64,000 nucleotides of DNA from Berryella intestinalis (GTDB taxonomy: Bacteria > Actinomycetota > Coriobacteriia > Coriobacteriales > Eggerthellaceae), in NCBI RefSeq assembly GCF_000814825.1, contig NZ_CP009302.1, positions 1,426,001 through 1,490,000 on the forward strand, in the 5' to 3' direction. Of the stretch, positions 8,906 to 17,974 are shown in pieces. The translations under genes and the position numbers were made by a program. Numbering within the stretch: position 1 is the stretch's first letter; the number at the start of each line of letters is the position of its first letter. Below the pieces are notes generated by a model, which was not told the origin of the DNA, made no database searches, and saw nothing but the letters and a program-made list of their open reading frames with translations.

Positions 8906-9757
8906 ATGGAGACACAATGGTCACTACTGCTATTCGCCGTTTTCGGCGGAATGGGAATGGGGATTCTGACCTACGTTTCCATCCATGTCCTCGCACGCAT
9001 GGAAAGCACCCTGAACGATAAGGGCGTCATCGCCTCGCTGGCTCTGCTCTTCGTCGGCGGCGCATGCTCTTCTTCCCATATGGGCCACCCTGATAAAGCT
9101 CTCTACGTGCTCAGCAATCTGGAAAGCGGTATCTCCCAGGAGCTCATCGCCACCGCTATAGCAACCTGCGCTTCCCTGGCTTTGCTCTACACCCTGAAGA
9201 AGAAAGGCTCTTCGGAATCGACTCGCCGCATCGTTGCCTCCTTCGCCCTGGTAACGAGCTTGGCACTGCCCGCTATCATGGGACACGCCTATCTGATGGA
9301 AGCCCGTCCAGCTCTGAACACCTGGGCCTTGCCCTTCCTGTTCCTCTGCAACGCTCTTGCGATGGGGGCTTCGGCAGCAGCCTTGCTCGCCCGCGTCTTT
9401 CAATCCGGAGCGGATGAGCTGAGACGTTCTCATCTATGGGCCCTCGCGGGAATCGCTGCATTCGCCTGTTCAGTTGTCGTGTGGCTCTCCGCAGTCGGAG
9501 TGGCCTACGAACCAGACTACTCCCGCTCGGTGGCGCGTATCGCAACCGGTGATCTGGCACCTCTATTCTGGGGAGGGGTGGTGATTGCCGGTATGGTCGT
9601 TCCCTTCGGAGCACACTGCGCTGCAAAACCCGACTCTCACGCAACTGCAGGTCTCGGAGCGGCCGCGCTGGGACTGACCGGCATCTTCATAGGATCCGTA
9701 ACCGTGCGCATCGTAATGTATGCCATCGCCACAAGTGTTCAGTCCTTCATCTACTAG
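8906..9757 (+). CDS. DmsC-like membrane anchor subunit
   Basis: A 283-residue hydrophobic protein with about eight membrane segments and a Trp/Phe/Gly-rich N-terminus (WSLLLFAVFGGMGMG), as in the DmsC family of DMSO reductase anchors. DmsC holds the catalytic and FeS subunits at the membrane and oxidises menaquinol. It starts three bases after the FeS subunit stop. NrfD-type anchors are the closest alternative. Confidence 0.85.
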   Translation: METQWSLLLFAVFGGMGMGILTYVSIHVLARMESTLNDKGVIASLALLFVGGACSSSHMGHPDKALYVLSNLESGISQELIATAIATCASLALLYTLKKKGSSESTRRIVASFALVTSLALPAIMGHAYLMEARPALNTWALPFLFLCNALAMGASAAALLARVFQSGADELRRSHLWALAGIAAFACSVVVWLSAVGVAYEPDYSRSVARIATGDLAPLFWGGVVIAGMVVPFGAHCAAKPDSHATAGLGAAALGLTGIFIGSVTVRIVMYAIATSVQSFIY

Positions 9758-9827
9758 CACGTTACATGCGTCCGGCCCGTCAAAAACACACTCGACGGAC
9801 CGGACCGATCATTTCGAGGAGAACCTC

Positions 9828-10553
9828 ATGAACGGCACCGAGAGCACGTCCCTTGCGATCGATTACCGATATAGAGCAGATATCTACCTGCTTCTCGCCC
9901 GAGCATTCAGCCACGAGCCGGACGATGCATTCAGGACGGCGCTAGGTTCGATCGGCAAAGAGAGCCCTTTGGTCGTCAACCGCGACTCCGACGGCAATCT
10001 TGTCCAACGGGCTTTCGACCTCATCAACCGCAGCGTCTCCACCGATCCTTCCCCAAGCGACCTGAACGCCGATTACGTGAACATCTTTCTTGGGTTCGGG
10101 AAAGATCTGACAGGGGCCTTTCCCTACGAATCGTATTATCGAAGTGGAAGAAAATCTCTGATGGAAAAACCCTATGACGAACTCTTGTCGATACTGCGCA
10201 AAGAAGGTCTCACACCGACTCAGATAGACCTCTCGCCCGAAGACCACGTCTCCACCGAGTTCTTACTGCTCGCGCATTTCTCAAACAAGGTTCTCGCGGC
10301 GCTCGAAAGAGCTCGACGAAACGAAAACGACGGATCTGACATCCAGCAGACTCAAGACAAAAGCATCGAATCGGCGCAGGCACGATACAGGGATTTTCTC
10401 GTCACTCATCCGCTACAATGGGTCCCGCAGATGTGCGACGAAGCGTTTGCGTTAGCCCGCACCGATTTCTACCGTGGGTTCTCCCTGCTCGCAAAGGAAG
10501 TCGTGATAGCCGACGCCACAGCGCTTGGGTTTTCCGGGCCAACGTGCCGCTGA
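9828..10553 (+). CDS. TorD/DmsD-like molybdoenzyme chaperone
   Basis: A 241-residue, largely helical soluble protein. It contains features typical of the TorD family: a DYRYRADIYLLLARAF start, the middle stretch DLNADYVNIFLGFGK...PYESYYRSG, and the late SPEDHVSTEFLLLAHF helix. Such chaperones bind the Tat signal of the catalytic subunit and hold it until the cofactor is loaded. The start at 9828 is preferred over an upstream in-frame ATG because it has CGAGGAGAA in front and gives the family N-terminus. It sits 70 bases after the anchor gene. Confidence 0.85.
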   Translation: MNGTESTSLAIDYRYRADIYLLLARAFSHEPDDAFRTALGSIGKESPLVVNRDSDGNLVQRAFDLINRSVSTDPSPSDLNADYVNIFLGFGKDLTGAFPYESYYRSGRKSLMEKPYDELLSILRKEGLTPTQIDLSPEDHVSTEFLLLAHFSNKVLAALERARRNENDGSDIQQTQDKSIESAQARYRDFLVTHPLQWVPQMCDEAFALARTDFYRGFSLLAKEVVIADATALGFSGPTCR

Positions 10554-10585
10554 GCGCCCATCTCGATACCGAGGGGAGTAACGCT

Positions 10586-11278
10586 GTGCGAATCCTTGTA
10601 GCCGAAGACGATATCCAGGTCCTAACCGCCGTGACGACTGCTCTACGACGCGAAGGATACGAGGTCGACGGGACGGGCGATGGCGAAGAGGCCCTTTACC
10701 TGGCAACAAAAGAGATATACGACCTGGTAATCCTCGACATCGTCATGCCGTCCCTTTCCGGACTCGACGTCCTGCACGCTATCAGAGAGCGCGATTTTGC
10801 CGTACCTGCCATATTCACCACCGCACGGGACAGCATTCGGGACCGCGTTGTAGGACTCGGTTCGGGAGCCGACGACTACTTGGTGAAACCCTATGCCCTT
10901 TCGGAACTCGTGGCCCGCGTCCAAGCGCTCCTCAGAAGAACGTCGGGCGTCCAGCAAAACGCCCACATCCTTCGATACGGCTGCCTCGAGCTCAATACGC
11001 GCTCCCATGAGCTCGACATCAACGGAACTGCCGTTCATTTGACCCAGAAGGAATTCGAACTGTTTGAGTATCTACTAATCAACAACGGCCGCATCCTTAC
11101 ACGCGACCAAATCATCGAACGGCTTTGGGACTGCGATACTGATCTGGGATACGATATTCTCGATGTCCACATGCACAACCTGAGAAAAAAGCTTCGGAAA
11201 GCGATGCCCGACGCCGAGCTCATCGCAACGGTCCGCGGAGTGGGTTATCTGCTCAAGGTAGAGTCGGATGCACAGTAG
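10586..11278 (+). CDS. OmpR-family response regulator
   Basis: 230 residues from a GTG start behind GAGGGGAG; the preceding in-frame sequence overlaps the chaperone gene and is not family-like. The N-terminal receiver domain has the acidic pair in VAEDD, phospho-acceptor Asp in DLVILDIVMP, conserved Thr in IFTTARD and Lys in YLVKPY. The C-terminal winged helix ends with the usual TVRGVGYLLK. It lies 32 bases after the torD-like gene and overlaps the histidine kinase by 11 bases. It probably controls this reductase operon. Confidence 0.93.
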   Translation: MRILVAEDDIQVLTAVTTALRREGYEVDGTGDGEEALYLATKEIYDLVILDIVMPSLSGLDVLHAIRERDFAVPAIFTTARDSIRDRVVGLGSGADDYLVKPYALSELVARVQALLRRTSGVQQNAHILRYGCLELNTRSHELDINGTAVHLTQKEFELFEYLLINNGRILTRDQIIERLWDCDTDLGYDILDVHMHNLRKKLRKAMPDAELIATVRGVGYLLKVESDAQ

Positions 11279-12584
11279 AGCTTCTACAGCCGTAATCGCG
11301 GCGGGCTCTGAACGGCAATCCAAGCTCAGCCGTCGTGCCATTTGGCGCGTAGCCATCCAGAACGTTACTCTCACCCTCGTACTGTTCGTCGTCTGCATCG
11401 CTGGGTTTAACATATTCCTGCAAGCAAGAATATACGAGAAGATCGACGGCAAAATGGAGAGCGAACGTACAGGATTCGTTACCGCCCAGGAAGACCCCGA
11501 CGCACGCGGCATCCGCCTTCCCCTGGGTCTTTTGCCGATCGTGTACTTCTGGGACGATTCAACCGGGTACGTGAACCCCTTCCCCGCCTCTGAAGCCGTT
11601 CCCGAAGACTACGAGCCCCTCCTCGCCCAGGAACCCCCCAAGGGCTTCAGCACCCAGTCTGTGAACGGGCGATCCTACCGCGTTTACCGAGTCGATTACC
11701 AAGACCCACTGGTTTTTCGTTACAGCCACGGGGACTTCACCGTATCGCGCACCGTGTCGTTCAAGGACGTGAGCAACGAAGTTGAAATATTCCAAACCCT
11801 TGAAACGGGAAGCGTGATCATCTGCCTATTCGGCGGGATTATATACGGGACGATCTCGCTTGCGTTCGCGCGGCGATCCATCGCCCCTATCGAACGCGCA
11901 TGGCAAACTCAGCGGACGTTCCTTGCGGACACCTCGCACGAATTACGAAACCCCCTGGCGGGAATCAAAGCCAATGCAGAGCTCCTCCTGCAAACCCCCG
12001 ACAAGACCGTTTTGGAGTCCATCGATGGCGTATCGGGCATACTCCGCAATGCAAACCGCATGTCCGACATGCTCTCGACCCTGCTCACGCTTGCTAGATC
12101 TGACGAAGACAGCGACGAGATAGCGCACGATCGCATCGACCTTTCGGCGCTGCTTCAATCGATCTGCGATCAATTCTCCCAGATCGCCTACGCGCGGCAG
12201 ATCGGACTAATCGGAAAGATCGAAGGGGGCCTGACCATACCGGGAGACGAAGCCCGCTTACTGGAGTTTTTCGACGTCCTGCTTGACAATGCAGTTCGCT
12301 ACAGCATGCCTGAGAGAACCGTGACGGTGACCGCACACCGAGAGCATCGCCATGCGATCGTGACGATACAAGACCAGGGAATCGGAATATCCGAAGAGGA
12401 GCTGAGCACGGTATTCGAGCGCTTTCACCGCACCCAGCGTTCGCGCGAAATGTATCCCGATGGAACGGGCCTCGGCCTACCGGTGGCCCAATGGATAGCC
12501 CGGCAGCACGGAGCCGAATTCGAGATCGAAAGCAAAGAGAATAAAGGAACCCTGGTCACTGTCAGGTTCCGAATCGAAGACTGA
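11268..12584 (+). CDS. Membrane sensor histidine kinase
   Basis: 438 residues. A first membrane segment lies at about residues 25-45, and an extracytoplasmic sensor region of roughly 130 residues follows with no recognised fold. Next come a second membrane segment (VIICLFGGIIYGTISL), the H-box TSHELRNPLAGIKAN with the phospho-acceptor His, and an ATPase domain with N-box (LLDNAVRYS), DQGIGIS and GTGLGLPVA. The partner is the overlapping response regulator. The ligand is unknown; the position at the end of a reductase operon suggests it senses the reductase substrate or product. Confidence 0.93.
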   Translation: MHSRASTAVIAAGSERQSKLSRRAIWRVAIQNVTLTLVLFVVCIAGFNIFLQARIYEKIDGKMESERTGFVTAQEDPDARGIRLPLGLLPIVYFWDDSTGYVNPFPASEAVPEDYEPLLAQEPPKGFSTQSVNGRSYRVYRVDYQDPLVFRYSHGDFTVSRTVSFKDVSNEVEIFQTLETGSVIICLFGGIIYGTISLAFARRSIAPIERAWQTQRTFLADTSHELRNPLAGIKANAELLLQTPDKTVLESIDGVSGILRNANRMSDMLSTLLTLARSDEDSDEIAHDRIDLSALLQSICDQFSQIAYARQIGLIGKIEGGLTIPGDEARLLEFFDVLLDNAVRYSMPERTVTVTAHREHRHAIVTIQDQGIGISEEELSTVFERFHRTQRSREMYPDGTGLGLPVAQWIARQHGAEFEIESKENKGTLVTVRFRIED

Positions 12585-12754
12585 GGTGGCGCTCAGACAA
12601 CCTACTGAAGAGATGCCCCAAAACGTCTCGCAAGCACCGCCGGGAGAAGTCTTGGCGGGCTTCGCGTGATCTTTCCTCTTCTTCCCGCTTGAAAGGCTAG
12701 AATGGTCGGGTTGGGGCAACCACGGAAAAGCAACCGCGAACGGAAGGACCGGCC

Positions 12755-14044
12755 ATGTACGCGGATTTGGAAACAAGCGCGCTGGAAGCGCTGACGGCGC
12801 GACTCGAACGCGATTTCGGCGCCATGAAGGCACGCGGGCTCTCGCTGAACATGGCGCGCGGAAAACCCGCCGCCGAGCAGCTCGATCTGAGCATGCCGAT
12901 GCTCTCGTCGGTGGTCGATTCCGCATCCTGTGCCGCCGAAAGCGGCCTGGACTGCCGCAACTACGGCGTCCTCGACGGCCTTCCCGAGGCGAAGCGCCTC
13001 ATGGCGGTCTTTCTCGACGACATCCCGGAGCGCGTCGTCGTCGGGGGAACGTCGAGCCTCACCCTCATGTACGACGCCCTGGTGCGCCTCTGCCTGTTCG
13101 GAACGGACGGATGCGCCCCTTGGAGTTCTCTTGACCAGGTTAAATGGCTCTGTCCCGTCCCCGGATACGATCGGCATTTCGCCATCGCCGAGGCGTTGGG
13201 ATTCCAGATGATCCCCGTTGCGCTCACCGACGAGGGGCCCGATATGGACGCGGTCGAGAGCCTTGTGCGCGACGACGAGTCCGTCAAGGGAATATGGTGC
13301 GTGCCCCAATACGCCAACCCCAGCGGCACCACCTATTCCGACGACACGGTGCGGCGCCTGGCAACTATGGAGTGCGCCGCTTCGGACTTCCGGATCATAT
13401 GGGACAACGCCTACGGTGTGCACCACCTCTACGGCGAGCCCGGGCGCCAAAGCCGCGTGCTCGACATCGGCAAAGCCTGCGATCAGGCGAAAAACCCCCG
13501 ACGCTACCTCAAATTCGCCTCGACCTCGAAGGTGACGTTTCCAGGGGCCGGCCTCGCTGCGCTGGCCGCCGCCCCCGAGAACCTCGACGAGATCAAACGG
13601 CATATGGGTGCAGCGACGATCGGATACGACAAGCTCAACCAGCTTCGCCACGTGCGCTTCCTCGAAGACGCGCGAGGCGTCGCCGAGCACATGGCCCGCC
13701 ACGCCCGTATCCTGAGGCCGAAATTCGAACTGGTCGCGCGCAAGCTGGAAGAATCCCTATCCGATGTGGGAGGATGCTCGTGGAGCACCCCGCAGGGGGG
13801 CTACTTCGTATCGTTCGACGCCCCCGAAGGATGCGCCTCGCGCATCGTCGAGCTTGCGGCCGAGGCGGGCGTGACCATGACCGGCGCGGGTGCGACCTGG
13901 CCCTACGGACGCGACCCCCGCGACTCCAACATCCGGATCGCGCCGACCCTTCCTCCCCTGCACGAGCTCGACGAAGCGCTCGACGTGTTCGTCTGCTGCG
14001 TGAAGCTGGCTTACGCCCGCAAGCTGCTGGAAAGCCGGCGCTAA
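12755..14044 (+). CDS. Class I/II aminotransferase (putative aspartate aminotransferase, MocR-like fold)
   Basis: 429 residues. It resembles the actinobacterial aminotransferase family that includes the C. glutamicum aspartate aminotransferase (Pfam Aminotran_MocR as I recall it). Landmarks are the N-terminal LSLNMARGKPAAEQLDLS, NPSGTTYSDDT for substrate and cofactor contacts, IIWDNAYGVHHLY with the PLP-binding Asp and Tyr, and STSKVTFPGAG with the Schiff-base Lys. The likely reaction is aspartate plus 2-oxoglutarate to oxaloacetate and glutamate; the exact amino acid is inferred. It stands alone, with a 170-base leader after the kinase gene and a strong terminator downstream. GC returns to the genome level here. 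Confidence 0.82.
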   Translation: MYADLETSALEALTARLERDFGAMKARGLSLNMARGKPAAEQLDLSMPMLSSVVDSASCAAESGLDCRNYGVLDGLPEAKRLMAVFLDDIPERVVVGGTSSLTLMYDALVRLCLFGTDGCAPWSSLDQVKWLCPVPGYDRHFAIAEALGFQMIPVALTDEGPDMDAVESLVRDDESVKGIWCVPQYANPSGTTYSDDTVRRLATMECAASDFRIIWDNAYGVHHLYGEPGRQSRVLDIGKACDQAKNPRRYLKFASTSKVTFPGAGLAALAAAPENLDEIKRHMGAATIGYDKLNQLRHVRFLEDARGVAEHMARHARILRPKFELVARKLEESLSDVGGCSWSTPQGGYFVSFDAPEGCASRIVELAAEAGVTMTGAGATWPYGRDPRDSNIRIAPTLPPLHELDEALDVFVCCVKLAYARKLLESRR

Positions 14045-14150
14045 GGCGACGACGCGCGCCACGCGAACGCCGCGCGAGCGACCGGAAGCGCCGCGCATCG
14101 TCGCGCCTTCGCCCCCGCCCGCGCCCGTCGCGTATCGAGACGAAAAAAAA

Positions 14151-14180
14151 ACGGCGACCGCATACTCGCGGTCGCCGTTT
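14151..14180. terminator. Bidirectional terminator between aminotransferase and nifJ
   Basis: A 12-bp perfect stem (ACGGCGACCGC... / ...GCGGTCGCCGT) with a 6-base loop, flanked by an A tract on the left and T5 on the right. It can stop both the rightward aminotransferase transcript and the leftward nifJ transcript. Confidence 0.85.
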
Positions 14181-14202
14181 TTCATCGCGCCTGCTCGGAC
14201 GC

Positions 14203-17200
14203 CTACTCGGAATACACCGTCTTGAGCTTCTCGAGGTGGGACCAGCGCTCCAGCGCGGCGGCCTCGTTGCGCTCGAACAGGTCGGGAGCACGGTCGGGGA
14301 ACTCGCGGACCAGACGGCTGTAGCGCGCCTCGTTCATGAGGAACTCCTGATAGCCTCCCGCAGGGGCCTTGCTGTCCAGCACGAACTTCTTGCCCGGGGC
14401 GCCCTCGGGGTTGAAGCGGAACAGGTTCCAGTAACCGCAGTCAACCGCGGCCTTCATCTCGTCGTGGCACTTCGCCATGCCGCCCTTGATGGAGTGCATC
14501 TCGCAGGGAGAGTATCCGATGATCAGGGACGGTCCGGGATACGCCTCGGCCTCGGCGATGGCCTTGATGGTCTGCGCGGGCTTGGCTCCCATCGCCACCT
14601 GGGCGACGTACACGTAGCCGTAGCTCATCGCGATCTCGGCGAGGCTCTTCTTCTTGATATCCTTGCCGGCCGCGGCGAACTGAGCGACCTGGCCGATATT
14701 GGAGGCCTTGGACGACTGGCCGCCGGTGTTCGAGTACACCTCGGTATCGAACACGAACACGTTCACATCCTCGCCGGACGCCAGGACGTGGTCGAGGCCG
14801 CCGAAACCGATGTCGTAGGCCCAGCCGTCGCCGCCGAAGATCCAGAATGACTTCTTGACCAGGAAGTCCTTGTTCTCGAGAACGGACTCGGCCAGGCGCT
14901 TGGCCTCGCCTTGCGCCGCCGGCGCGAACGAAGAGAGGGCCTCGACGTACGCCGCGGAGGCAACCTTGCTCTCCTCGGCGCTCTCGCGCGAGTCGAGCCA
15001 CGCCTGGGCAGCCTCCCTCAGCTGATCGGACACGCCCTCCTGTTCGAGCAGGGCCGCGGTCTCCACTGCGGCCTTGTTGCGGACCGCGTCGTGGCCGAGC
15101 TTCATACCCATGCCGAACTCGGCGTTATCCTCGAACAGCGAGTTGCACCACGCCGGACCGCGGCCGTTCGCATCGGTCGTGTACGGCGACGTGGCGGCGG
15201 GGTTGCCCCAGATCGACGAGCAGCCCGTGGAGTTCGCGATGAACATGCGGTCGCCGAACATCTGCGTGACCAGGCGGGCGTACGACGTCTGGGCGCATCC
15301 CGCGCAGGCGCCGGAGAACTCCAGCAGCGGGCGCTTGTACTGGCTGTCCTTCACCGTGTTGCTGACGAGCTCGGTCTTCTCGGACACCTCGGCCACCAGG
15401 TAGTCGAAGATGGGCTGGCGCACAAGCTGCGTCTCGATGTTCTGCATCACCAGCGAGTCGGTGGGGCAAACGCTCACGCACACCTCGCAGCCCATGCAGT
15501 CGCTGGGAGAGATGGCCAGCGAGTACTGGTACACGCCCTTGCCCTTTCCGGCCTTGATGGGAAGCATGACCGATCCCTCGGGAGCCGAAGCCGCCTCCGC
15601 ATCGGTGAGCGCGAAGGGCCGGATGCAGGCATGGGGGCAGGCGTATGCGCAGTTGTTGCACTGGATGCACTTGTCAGGCTGCCATTCGGGGATGAAGGCG
15701 GCCACGCCGCGCTTCTCGTAGGCCGACGCGCCCAGCTCGAACTGGCCGTCGGCATGATCGACGAAAACCGAGACGGGCAGGCGGTCGCCCTCCATGCGCC
15801 CGACGGGCTCCATGATCTCGCGCACCATCTTGAGGGTCTCGGGGCGCCCGGACATGATGGGCCCCTCGACGTCGTCGATGGCGTCGGCCCAGGCGGCGGG
15901 AACCTCGATGGGCGTGAACGCGGTGGCACCGGCGTCGATGGCCTTGTGGTTCATCTCGACCACGTCCTGGCCCTTCTTCGAATACGACTTGGTGGCCGCA
16001 TCCTTCATATGCTGCAGCGCCTCGTCTTGCGGGATGATCCCGGCGAGCGTGAAGAACGCCGACTGCAGGATGGTGTTGGTGCGCTTGCCCATGCCGATCT
16101 GCTCGGCCAAGTCGATGGCGTTGATGGTGTAGAGCTTGATGCCGTTGCGCGCGATGTAGCGCTTGGTCTCGGCGTTCAGCACCTCGTCAAGCTCGTCGGC
16201 CGTCCAGCGGCAGTTGATCATGAACACGCCGCCGGGCTTCACGTCGTTGACCATGCGGAAGCCCTTGGTGATGTAGGACGGGTTGTGGCATGCGACGAAG
16301 TCGGCCTTGTTCACGTAGTAGCTGCTGCGGATGGGCGCATCGCCGAAGCGCAGGTGGCTGATGGTGATGCCGCCGGTCTTCTTCGAGTCGTACTGGAAAT
16401 ACGCCTGGACGTACTTGTCGGTGGTGTCGCCGATGATCTTGATGGAGTTCTTGTTGGCGCCCACCGTTCCGTCGCCGCCCAGACCCCAGAACTTGCACTC
16501 GATGGTGCCGGGCGCCGCGGTGTTGGGCGCATCGGGGTTCTCGGGAAGGGACAGGTGCGTCACATCGTCCACGATGCCGATGGTGAACTCGCGCGCGGGG
16601 GCGTCTTTGCGCAGCTCGTCGAACACGGCGAACACCGAAGACGGGGGCGTGTCCTTCGATCCCAAGCCATACCGGCCGCCCACGGCGACGATGTCGGTGC
16701 GGCCCTCTTCGTACAGGGCCCCCAGCACGTCCATGTACAGGGGCTCGCCGATGGAGCCGGGCTCTTTGGTGCGGTCCATCACCGCGATCTTCTTGACGGT
16801 TGCGGGCAGCGCCTCCATGAACCGCTTGGTGACGAAGGGCCGATACAGGCGAACCTTCACGAGGCCCACCTTCTCGCCCTGGGCGTTGAGGTAGTCCACG
16901 ACCTCTTCGCACACGTCGCAGAACGACCCCATCGCCACGATCACGCGATCGGCGTCGGGCGCGCCGTAGTAGTTGAACAGCCGGTAGTCGGTGCCCAGCT
17001 TCTCGTTGACCTTGGCCATGTACTCCTCGACGATGGCCGGCAGCTCGTTGTACTGGTTGTTGCACGCCTCGCGGTGCTGGAAGAAGATGTCGCCGTTCTC
17101 GTGCGAACCGCGCGCGGCAGGATGCTCGGGGTTCAGCGCATGGTCCCTGAACGCCCGCACCGCGTCCATATCGACCATGTCGGCGAGATCGGCATAGTCC

Positions 17201-17757
17201 CACGCGGCGATCTTCTGGACTTCATGGGACGTGCGGAAGCCGTCGAAGAAGTTGATGAAGGGGGTCCTCCCCTTGATGGCGGCAAGGTGGGCGACGGCGG
17301 AAAGGTCCATGACTTCCTGGACGTTTCCCTCGGCGAGCATGCCGAAGCCGGTCTGGCGGCATGCCATGACGTCGGAGTGGTCGCCGAAGATGTTGAGCGC
17401 ATGGGTCGCAACCGTGCGGGCGCTCACGTGGAACACGCTGGGAAGGCGCTCGGCGGCGATCTTGTACATGTTGGGGATCATGAGGAGCAGGCCCTGGGAG
17501 GCGGTGTAGGTCGACGTGATGGCGCCGGCGGTAAGCGAGCCGTGCACCGTGCCGGCCGCGCCGGACTCGGACTCGAGCTCGGCCACGCGCACCGTGGTGC
17601 CGAAGATGTTCTTGCGGCCGTTCGCGGACCATTGGTCGACGTAGTCGGCCATGGGACTGGACGGGGTGATCGGATAGATGCCGGCAACCTCGGTGAATGC
17701 GTACGAAACGTGCGCAGCAGCGTTGTTGCCGTCCATTGACATGTACGTTCTCGCCAT
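14203..17757 (-). CDS. nifJ: Pyruvate:ferredoxin (flavodoxin) oxidoreductase
   Basis: A 1184-residue single-chain enzyme that converts pyruvate and CoA to acetyl-CoA, CO2 and reduced ferredoxin, central to anaerobic carbon flow. Order: N-terminal domain (MDGNNAAAHVSYAFTEVAGI, with YPITPSSPMADY), CoA and gamma domains, two ferredoxin clusters (CIQCNNCAYACPHAC and CMGCEVCVSVCPTDS), then the C-terminal thiamine-diphosphate domain. That domain carries SGACAGCAQTSYARL, the GGDGWAYDIGFGGLDHVL diphosphate motif and DTEVYSNTGGQ. The length is normal for the family. MARTYMSM is chosen as the start because AAAGGAG precedes it; the frame is open for another 137 codons but these look unlike the family. 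Single-gene unit. Confidence 0.97.
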   Translation of the reverse strand: MARTYMSMDGNNAAAHVSYAFTEVAGIYPITPSSPMADYVDQWSANGRKNIFGTTVRVAELESESGAAGTVHGSLTAGAITSTYTASQGLLLMIPNMYKIAAERLPSVFHVSARTVATHALNIFGDHSDVMACRQTGFGMLAEGNVQEVMDLSAVAHLAAIKGRTPFINFFDGFRTSHEVQKIAAWDYADLADMVDMDAVRAFRDHALNPEHPAARGSHENGDIFFQHREACNNQYNELPAIVEEYMAKVNEKLGTDYRLFNYYGAPDADRVIVAMGSFCDVCEEVVDYLNAQGEKVGLVKVRLYRPFVTKRFMEALPATVKKIAVMDRTKEPGSIGEPLYMDVLGALYEEGRTDIVAVGGRYGLGSKDTPPSSVFAVFDELRKDAPAREFTIGIVDDVTHLSLPENPDAPNTAAPGTIECKFWGLGGDGTVGANKNSIKIIGDTTDKYVQAYFQYDSKKTGGITISHLRFGDAPIRSSYYVNKADFVACHNPSYITKGFRMVNDVKPGGVFMINCRWTADELDEVLNAETKRYIARNGIKLYTINAIDLAEQIGMGKRTNTILQSAFFTLAGIIPQDEALQHMKDAATKSYSKKGQDVVEMNHKAIDAGATAFTPIEVPAAWADAIDDVEGPIMSGRPETLKMVREIMEPVGRMEGDRLPVSVFVDHADGQFELGASAYEKRGVAAFIPEWQPDKCIQCNNCAYACPHACIRPFALTDAEAASAPEGSVMLPIKAGKGKGVYQYSLAISPSDCMGCEVCVSVCPTDSLVMQNIETQLVRQPIFDYLVAEVSEKTELVSNTVKDSQYKRPLLEFSGACAGCAQTSYARLVTQMFGDRMFIANSTGCSSIWGNPAATSPYTTDANGRGPAWCNSLFEDNAEFGMGMKLGHDAVRNKAAVETAALLEQEGVSDQLREAAQAWLDSRESAEESKVASAAYVEALSSFAPAAQGEAKRLAESVLENKDFLVKKSFWIFGGDGWAYDIGFGGLDHVLASGEDVNVFVFDTEVYSNTGGQSSKASNIGQVAQFAAAGKDIKKKSLAEIAMSYGYVYVAQVAMGAKPAQTIKAIAEAEAYPGPSLIIGYSPCEMHSIKGGMAKCHDEMKAAVDCGYWNLFRFNPEGAPGKKFVLDSKAPAGGYQEFLMNEARYSRLVREFPDRAPDLFERNEAAALERWSHLEKLKTVYSE

Positions 17758-17974
17758 AAAACAACTCCTTTTTGAGTACCCCATGCCCCCCGATCGCCGC
17801 TTTGCAGGCCCTTGGTTCCTGCAACGGCGCCGTCTGTGCTCATCGGGGGAAAGCCTGCGGCTTCGGCACACCGTACGATTCCCACTCCACTGCCGAAGCG
17901 ATGCGAGCACATGATACCGACCGATCCGGGAAGACCCCGCCGCGCAGGGCCTCCCGTCCCTGTTTGGGGCGCAG

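Noticed and set aside
14911-17739. Open frame of about 940 codons opposite nifJ
   Set aside because: Antisense shadow; repetitive Gly/Ala/Asp/Val/His composition and no ribosome binding site or homology.
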